A stretch of 17,359 nucleotides of DNA from JAGTRI01 sp964580405 (GTDB taxonomy: Archaea > Thermoproteota > Bathyarchaeia > Bathyarchaeales > DTEX01). Below are positions 13,313 through 17,359 of this stretch, in pieces; the stretch's first letter is position 1; the number at the start of each line of letters is the position of its first letter. The stretch is taken from NCBI GenBank assembly GCA_964580405.1, contig CAZOKM010000027.1, positions 1 to 17,359 on the forward strand. Direction: 5' to 3'. The notes under the pieces were generated by a model. That model worked only from the letters and a program-made list of their open reading frames with translations. It was not told where the DNA came from and made no database searches. Position numbers and translations under genes: made by a program.

Positions 13313-14052
13313 GAATTTGATTTTCGTCCAAGACGGTCTAGAACGTCAACGATTTCACGTAAGCTGCGGATGCTAAAGTCAGGCTTGTGGGCTTCGTCGG
13401 GGCCTTTCCCTTCACGGTTCAGCCAAGCAGCCTTCATCCCGAACGCCTTTGCCCCCGCAACGTCGGTCTGCAGCAGGTCGCCGACGTGTAAGGTTTCCGA
13501 CGGCTTCGCAGACAGTGCTGAAAGAACCGTTTCGAACATGACTCTGTGGGGCTTGTTGTACCCCGTCTCGTCGGAGAAAAGGGTCGTGTCGAAGAGGTCG
13601 AGTATACCGTTCTTTGCCACGATTTTCCTAAGAATCCTCGCGGGCGTGAAGCCGCTGTCGCTGATGATTCCCATCTTGAACCTCGGTCTCAGGCACTCAA
13701 GGGTCTCCTTTACGCCCTCAAGTAATCGTGGATGGTCAGGCAAGGCGACCTCTTCGAAGTATGCAACAATGTTCCCTCGCGTGTCCTCAGGCAGCTGCTG
13801 CACACGGAGTTTACCCAGAATGTGGTCCAGCCTTTCCTCGTTCGGAACAAAACGTCGGTTCTCGGTTTCCCAAACTCTGTAGACATACGTCAACGACGAG
13901 GTGACGGCTTCGGAGACCTCGCTTCTCGTGAACTGGTGCCCAGCCTTCCCTAACTCAGCGATTAAGTATGCTATCCTCTGGTCCGTGTAGTCGCGGTTCT
14001 CAATCAGCGTGTTCCAAAGGTCAAACGTCACTGCTTCAATCAAGGGATGCAC
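13309..14052 (-). CDS. HAD superfamily hydrolase with W at the D+2 position
   Basis: 247 residues from GTG 14052. HAD motifs: I, TFDLWNTL with nucleophile D11; II, IISDSG with S131; III, K167 in GYNKPHRVMF; IV, HVGDLLQTDVAGA with D192 and D197. A helical cap lies between I and II (about 20-105). The second acid of the usual D-x-D-x-T is W13, so the proton donor of classic HAD phosphatases is missing. Related archaeal proteins with FDLWNTL exist, and haloacid dehalogenases also lack that acid. Phosphatase or dehalogenase activity is therefore open. It starts 10 bp after the deoA stop on the same strand, so the two are probably one operon, which may point to a nucleotide- or sugar-phosphate substrate. 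Confidence 0.85.
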   Translation of the reverse strand: MHPLIEAVTFDLWNTLIENRDYTDQRIAYLIAELGKAGHQFTRSEVSEAVTSSLTYVYRVWETENRRFVPNEERLDHILGKLRVQQLPEDTRGNIVAYFEEVALPDHPRLLEGVKETLECLRPRFKMGIISDSGFTPARILRKIVAKNGILDLFDTTLFSDETGYNKPHRVMFETVLSALSAKPSETLHVGDLLQTDVAGAKAFGMKAAWLNREGKGPDEAHKPDFSIRSLREIVDVLDRLGRKSNS

Positions 14053-14062
14053 CTAGCCATGG

Positions 14063-15607
14063 TCAACGTTCAATCATGATGGTCGACTTTGCCACGGGCA
14101 TCTCCCTGACCTCGTGGATGAGCATGTCCATCCGCTCGCCTATGCCGAGGACCTCGGAATCTTCGAGGCTGTCCAGAGCCCTCTGCAGCTTCAGGTCCCT
14201 CTCAGCGTAGACCGTGAGCAGCGGCTCGTTCTTCTTCACCCTGTCCCCGATTTTCTTACAGAGGTAGACGCCTGCGCCCTTGTCCTTGGGCGCTCCCGCG
14301 AGCCTAGCGACCTCGGCAAGCGACGAATTATTAATCCAAAGCAGATAGCCCTCTTTGCCCGAATCACAGGTATAGGTCTTATCGCCGACGGCAATGTCAT
14401 CGGTCTTGACGTCGGGGTCTCCGCCTTGGGCTCCGATGATTTCGCGCATCTTCTTCTCCGCCTTGCCCGACCTCAGAATTTCCGCAGCGACCTCCTTCCC
14501 GTTGCTTCTCCCGCTCATCTCCAGCAGTATGCCCGCTATGTTCGTGGCTTTGTCGACAAGGTCAGGCGCCTCCGCCTCCCCCATCAAGACTCCGAGGGCT
14601 TCTCTGGCTTCCAGTGCGGGACCGATAGTGTGACCGACTGGCTGCTCGCCGTAGGTGACGGCGCATTGGACTTTGATGTTCAGCCTTCGCCCTAGCTCCA
14701 TGAAGTCCTTCGCTAGGAGGTCAGCGTCTCCAATCGTCTTGACTTTGGTGCCCCTGCCCGTAGGTATGTCGAGGACTAAGAGGTTGGCGCCGACGGCCTT
14801 CTTCTTGCTCATTATCGAAGGCAGGAGAAGCGGGTCAATCGAAAGCGGGTGCTCCACCCGGATGAAGATGTCGTCCGCGGGCGCGAGGTTCAGGTTACCT
14901 CCCCAGACCATGCATCCGTTCGTCTTTTCGACGACCCTCCGCATTTCGTCCAGCCCGAGGTTCACGGGCATGAGGACCTCGATTCTGTCCGCTGAGCCCG
15001 CAGCCGAGGTTATGGCTCTAGACGACGACTTGGGTATGGTCAAGCCCGCCGCCGCGACAATCGGCACAACGAGCAACGTCGTCTTGTCTCCAGGAACCCC
15101 GCCGATTGAGTGCTTGTCAACTATGACGGGCTTGTTGATTTTGAGCTTGTTGCCCGTTTCGACCATCGCCATCGAGAGACTCGTCGCCTCGTCAAGGTCC
15201 AAGCCGAAAACGTGGAGAGCCGTGACGAAGGACGCGATTTCGATTTCGCTCAGCTTCCCCTTCACGGTGTCCTGGATTATCTCGCGGATTTCCTCGTACG
15301 TGAGCTTCCTCCGGTTCAGCTTGTTTCGAATGTAGTAAACCGACGTGGGCAGGGGGGCAATCTCGACGTCGACCATGGCGCCCTCCTTCAGACCTAGGGT
15401 GCTTTTAACCTCCTCGTAGATTCCGACGGTCCCCTTCTCGATGAGCTTGGCCGCGGTGTTCACGATGGCGATAGCCTCGCCGCTTTGGCTCTTTATCCTG
15501 ACCCTGTCCAAGCTAGAAACACTGATGTCTTCGGCGTCTTCGCGGTTTAGGACGACGATGAATTTACCGCCAGCCTCCAATCCTAACATTTTGGCTTTGA
15601 GCTCCAT
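14063..15607 (-). CDS. deoA: AMP phosphorylase (archaeal DeoA type)
   Basis: 514 residues from ATG 15607, close to the approximately 503 of characterised archaeal AMP phosphorylases. N-terminal domain about 1-84 (MELKAKMLGLEAGG...DRVRIKS), the extension that distinguishes this group from bacterial thymidine phosphorylase; helical domain from about 90; phosphate-binding KHSIGGVPGDKTTL at 165-178; the group signature SSSRAITSAAGSADRIEVL at 194-212. The enzyme splits AMP (also CMP, UMP) with phosphate to base and ribose-1,5-bisphosphate, which archaea feed to R15P isomerase and type III Rubisco; neither partner is in the window. A frame opens at 15715, but the TATA-like box at 15652-15660 lies inside that extension, so the short start is preferred (another Met at 15619). 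Confidence 0.93.
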   Translation of the reverse strand: MELKAKMLGLEAGGKFIVVLNREDAEDISVSSLDRVRIKSQSGEAIAIVNTAAKLIEKGTVGIYEEVKSTLGLKEGAMVDVEIAPLPTSVYYIRNKLNRRKLTYEEIREIIQDTVKGKLSEIEIASFVTALHVFGLDLDEATSLSMAMVETGNKLKINKPVIVDKHSIGGVPGDKTTLLVVPIVAAAGLTIPKSSSRAITSAAGSADRIEVLMPVNLGLDEMRRVVEKTNGCMVWGGNLNLAPADDIFIRVEHPLSIDPLLLPSIMSKKKAVGANLLVLDIPTGRGTKVKTIGDADLLAKDFMELGRRLNIKVQCAVTYGEQPVGHTIGPALEAREALGVLMGEAEAPDLVDKATNIAGILLEMSGRSNGKEVAAEILRSGKAEKKMREIIGAQGGDPDVKTDDIAVGDKTYTCDSGKEGYLLWINNSSLAEVARLAGAPKDKGAGVYLCKKIGDRVKKNEPLLTVYAERDLKLQRALDSLEDSEVLGIGERMDMLIHEVREMPVAKSTIMIER

Positions 15608-15651
15608 GCGACGACCCATCCTCTGTCTTGCCCTATTGTATTGTCGTTCGA

Positions 15652-15660
15652 AAGATAAAA
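15652..15660 (-). promoter_or_regulatory. TATA-like box of deoA
   Basis: On the minus strand TTTTATCTT is centred about 49 bp before ATG 15607. Transcription from about 15630 would give a leader of some 20 nt with AGAGGATGG just before the start. This box argues against the longer reading frame that begins at 15715. Confidence 0.45.
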
Positions 15661-15703
15661 ACAAACATGCTAAAAAGACAGGGATTTTTTTATTATCACC
15701 AGC

Positions 15704-15868
15704 AATGTCACACAAAATAAAAAAATAATGTCACACAAATCAGACCAGACGAGTAGCTGAATTTGCGCGCCAAAACAACTAAAATTTTGCTGAGCAAATC
15801 AGGCAGGTTAAGGACTGCGGGTTGATAATCATAATTGAAGAATGTTTGATAATCAAATCAGATAGACC
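15704..15868 (-). repeat. Dispersed repeat module, copy 2 (candidate small RNA on the minus strand)
   Basis: This copy aligns with 4021-4140. It contains the word pair TGTCACACAAA/TGTCACACAAA (15706, 15729; 23 bp apart), the TTTGC-TGA-GCAAA hairpin near 15786-15798, the block AAGGACTGCG, and a pair TTGATAATCAT/TTGATAATCAA (15822, 15846; 24 bp apart) in the place where copy 1 has other pairs. The second member of each pair is followed by TCAGA and ACC, as in copy 1. A strong TATA-like box on the minus strand (15895-15904) lies about 35 bp before the first pair and T-rich sequence follows the last. It lies between the URO-D-like gene and deoA, so it could also be part of a long deoA leader; copy 1, with no gene downstream, argues against that. 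Confidence 0.65.
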
Positions 15869-15894
15869 AAGTAATGTTCAGCTTTTCGGACCAG

Positions 15895-15904
15895 CCTATA
15901 TATC
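15895..15904 (-). promoter_or_regulatory. TATA-like box for repeat module copy 2
   Basis: On the minus strand GATATATAGG follows a run of G. It is the best TATA match in this intergenic region. A start about 25 bp downstream (near 15874) would enter the repeat module. It stands 70 bp after the stop of the URO-D-like gene. Confidence 0.5.
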
Positions 15905-15921
15905 CCCCCTACGCTGGCTGG

Positions 15922-15963
15922 ATGACACTCAAACGTAAAATTCCGTTGACACTCAAAACAGAC
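15922..15963 (-). repeat. Dispersed repeat module, partial third copy (one word pair)
   Basis: TGACACTCAAA occurs at 15923 and 15947, 24 bp apart, with AAAATTC between and CAGAC after the second. This 42-base stretch aligns with 4022-4063 with only about six differences. It ends 11 bp before the stop of the URO-D-like gene (minus strand) and lies upstream of the copy 2 TATA box, so it is separate from the copy 2 transcript. Confidence 0.65.
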
Positions 15964-15973
15964 GTTGGCTTTT

Positions 15974-17164
15974 CTATGTGTACCAGCCTTCTTCCAGCCC
16001 GACGTTGAGCATCATCAGATAGTTCTCCAGCGGAACGTAGTTGGCGACCGTGTTCCCGCTTCCCAGGCAGTAACCGCCGCCGGGCTTGCACGCCTTCAGC
16101 ACGTTGCTCGTGTACACTCGGACTTCTTTTGTGCTGCGTCCTGCCAGCACGTCCATGTAGACTCCTCCGACAAGTGCAATTCTCTGCCCGTAGAGTCTTT
16201 TGGCTTCTGCGATGGGGAGGTAGGTGTCCTCGAACGAGTGCTTGGCGTCCACTTTCACGTCGTCGATGATGTCGTCCATGATGGCTTCCAAGTTCCCGCA
16301 CGAGTGCAGAACGTAAAGCGAACCCTTTGAATGAGCCATTTCGGCCATCCTCTTGTGCGCGGGGAGTACCCACCGCCTCATCATCGCAGGCGAAATCATG
16401 AGCCCGTTCTTGTAGCCCCAGTCGTCCGAGCCCCAGTAAGCCACGACCTTTCTGCTCGTTTTAGCTGCGAGCTTGAAGCGGGCGTCGTTGATTTCGGTGG
16501 CCTTCCTGAACATGGCGTCGACGAGGTCGGGCTGCTTGTAGAGGCTGACGTAGAAGTTCTTTATGCCCATCATCCACATCACGGGCTCGAGAACCGCCCC
16601 CGCGCCCGCGACGACGCCCATGCCCGAGTGAACGTGGTCGCACACCCATTCGAGCCCCGCGTTCCCCTCCTCGGCAATCCTGTCAGGGTCCTCCCAAGGG
16701 TACGAGTTGAAGTCCTTCCAGTCCCCGATGACGCCCGTGCCCTCGTTCGCCCACTCCCGGCTTCCCCTGTTGAGCTCAGCGCCGGTGTCCGCGACCTTGT
16801 ACCTGTACGCTCTGGAGCCGACCTCGCCTGTTACCAACAGGTCCCTATCAGTCTTGTACTGCCTAGCGATTGTTCCGTAATCCTGCGTATCAGCCCGGAC
16901 GTAATCGTAACCCAACGTTTCGTGGAACTCCATCAGGGCGAGCATCCGCTCCTCCCACTGCCTCCGACTCCGCAGCCTCTTGCCGAAGTAGTTCAGCCGC
17001 TTACCCAAGACCGCAGCCATCACCTCGTTGTCAGCGAAAAGCTCCATGAACGGCACGCGGTCAGGAATCTTCGACCTCGAAAGAGCGGCTGTTAGGCGTT
17101 CGACTTTGGGCTGAGGGTCGTGCTCGCGGATTTTCTTTAAAAGCCTTCTAGCAGCGGGCTTCAT
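15974..17164 (-). CDS. Uroporphyrinogen decarboxylase/MtaA-like methyltransferase family protein
   Basis: 396 residues from ATG 17164, preceded by AGGTGG at good spacing. URO-D-fold landmarks: IPDRVPFMELFADNE at 33-47, GYDYVRADTQDYG at 85-97, a central EPVMWMMGIKNFYVSLYKQPDLV at 193-215, the metal motif LHSCGN at 286-291, LVGGVYMDVL at 331-340 and GGYCLGSGNTVANYVPLENYLMML at 363-386. H287, C289 and C366 match the zinc site of the corrinoid:coenzyme M methyltransferases (MtaA/MtbA type) rather than the arginine-rich pocket of true heme-pathway URO-D, so a methyltransferase or demethylation role is likelier. No corrinoid protein lies next to it in the window, and the methyl donor and acceptor are unknown. 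Confidence 0.82.
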   Translation of the reverse strand: MKPAARRLLKKIREHDPQPKVERLTAALSRSKIPDRVPFMELFADNEVMAAVLGKRLNYFGKRLRSRRQWEERMLALMEFHETLGYDYVRADTQDYGTIARQYKTDRDLLVTGEVGSRAYRYKVADTGAELNRGSREWANEGTGVIGDWKDFNSYPWEDPDRIAEEGNAGLEWVCDHVHSGMGVVAGAGAVLEPVMWMMGIKNFYVSLYKQPDLVDAMFRKATEINDARFKLAAKTSRKVVAYWGSDDWGYKNGLMISPAMMRRWVLPAHKRMAEMAHSKGSLYVLHSCGNLEAIMDDIIDDVKVDAKHSFEDTYLPIAEAKRLYGQRIALVGGVYMDVLAGRSTKEVRVYTSNVLKACKPGGGYCLGSGNTVANYVPLENYLMMLNVGLEEGWYT

Positions 17165-17199
17165 TCTGTTCCACCTATGATAAACATTTAATTTAGATT

Positions 17200-17208
17200 G
17201 TGTATAGC
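17200..17208 (-). promoter_or_regulatory. Putative promoter of the URO-D-like gene
   Basis: On the minus strand GCTATACAC is centred 40 bp before ATG 17164, which leaves a short leader carrying the AGGTGG ribosome-binding site. A second AT-rich stretch at 17180-17194 is closer but would leave no room for that site. Confidence 0.35.
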
Positions 17209-17275
17209 ATTATGCGCTGATAATGTTTTTGATGGACAATTTTTAGCCTTTCACCTTTAACCAATAAAAAATAAA

Positions 17276-17284
17276 TGTATAAAA
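17276..17284 (+). promoter_or_regulatory. TATA-like box of the dehydrogenase gene
   Basis: TGTATAAAA is centred about 26 bp before ATG 17306, the distance expected for a leaderless transcript. There is no convincing ribosome-binding site before that ATG, which agrees. Confidence 0.5.
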
Positions 17285-17305
17285 CACGATGGATGGATGA
17301 GGCGA

Positions 17306-17359
17306 ATGGCGATGAAGGCAGCGGTCTGGCACGGCGGAGAAGACATCACGATAGAAGAG
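17306..17359 (+). CDS. Zinc-dependent (MDR) alcohol/polyol dehydrogenase, N-terminal part only
   Basis: The last 54 bases read MAMKAAVWHGGEDITIEE and continue past the window end. M-K-A-A-V-W-H-G-x-x-D-I-x-I-E-E is the standard beginning of zinc-containing medium-chain dehydrogenases such as threonine 3-dehydrogenase, sorbitol dehydrogenase and butanediol dehydrogenase. None of the zinc-binding residues is in view, so the subfamily cannot be set. Three in-frame ATGs exist (17297, 17306, 17312); the middle one fits the TATA distance. The gene is divergent from the URO-D-like gene with about 140 bp between them. Confidence 0.72.
   Translation, partial: MAMKAAVWHGGEDITIEE

Noticed and set aside
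16331..17095. A 254-codon + strand frame opposite the URO-D-like gene
   Set aside because: The minus-strand product has a full set of family motifs, while this frame gives a Pro/His/Arg-rich peptide with no family features.

Overview
The window looks like a piece of an archaeal chromosome of moderate GC content. The support is: an archaeal-type PheT preceded by the last codons of PheS, a DNA-repair protein of the archaeal Nre family with a PCNA-binding C-terminus, an AMP phosphorylase of the archaeal DeoA type, a DUF365/EVE-like protein, TATA-like boxes about 25-50 bp before many starts, and frequent TTG/GTG starts. The mix (AMP phosphorylase, MtaA-like URO-D protein, cytosolic GH26 glycosidase, GatCA) would fit a Bathyarchaeia-type lineage. 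That lineage is inference; only 'archaeon' is well supported. I recognised no tRNA, rRNA, CRISPR array, transposase or phage gene.

Layout. 1-1750: end of pheS and complete pheT, a tight + strand operon. 1751-2229: intergenic, with a GC-rich, strongly structured candidate RNA behind its own promoter. 2230-3829: three small + genes (ICMT/PEMT-like membrane methyltransferase, ASCH protein, a 64-residue EamA-like miniprotein). 3830-4329: A/C-rich non-coding stretch with copy 1 of a repeat module. 4330-5241 (-): nadA. 5497-7060 (+): cytosolic GH26 mannanase-like enzyme and an HD phosphohydrolase. 7061-7384: a 106-nt rod-like inverted-repeat element, then a promoter with a tandem 8-mer. 7385-7972 (+): ECF transporter S component. 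7977-8414 (-): DUF365-like protein. 8657-9433 (+): sugar phosphate isomerase/epimerase. 9531-12693 (-): nre-gatC-gatA without gatB. 12755-13312 (+): mntP. 13309-15607 (-): deoA followed by a HAD hydrolase. 15608-15973: copy 2 of the repeat module. 15974-17164 (-): URO-D/MtaA-like protein. 17306-end (+): start of a zinc-type alcohol dehydrogenase.

Most genes are housekeeping or accessory metabolism: Phe-tRNA and amidated aminoacyl-tRNA synthesis, NAD synthesis, nucleotide salvage, carbohydrate turnover, vitamin uptake, Mn export and DNA repair. The novelty is in the spaces between genes. First, a diverged dispersed module (4021-4241 and 15704-15868, plus a fragment at 15922-15963) is built from paired 11-bp words 23-24 bp apart and a conserved hairpin. 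Both full copies have a TATA box on the minus strand, suggesting a duplicated small-RNA family or a multi-site regulatory element. Second, 1825-2060 and 7106-7211 are further candidate structured RNAs that I could not assign to a known family.
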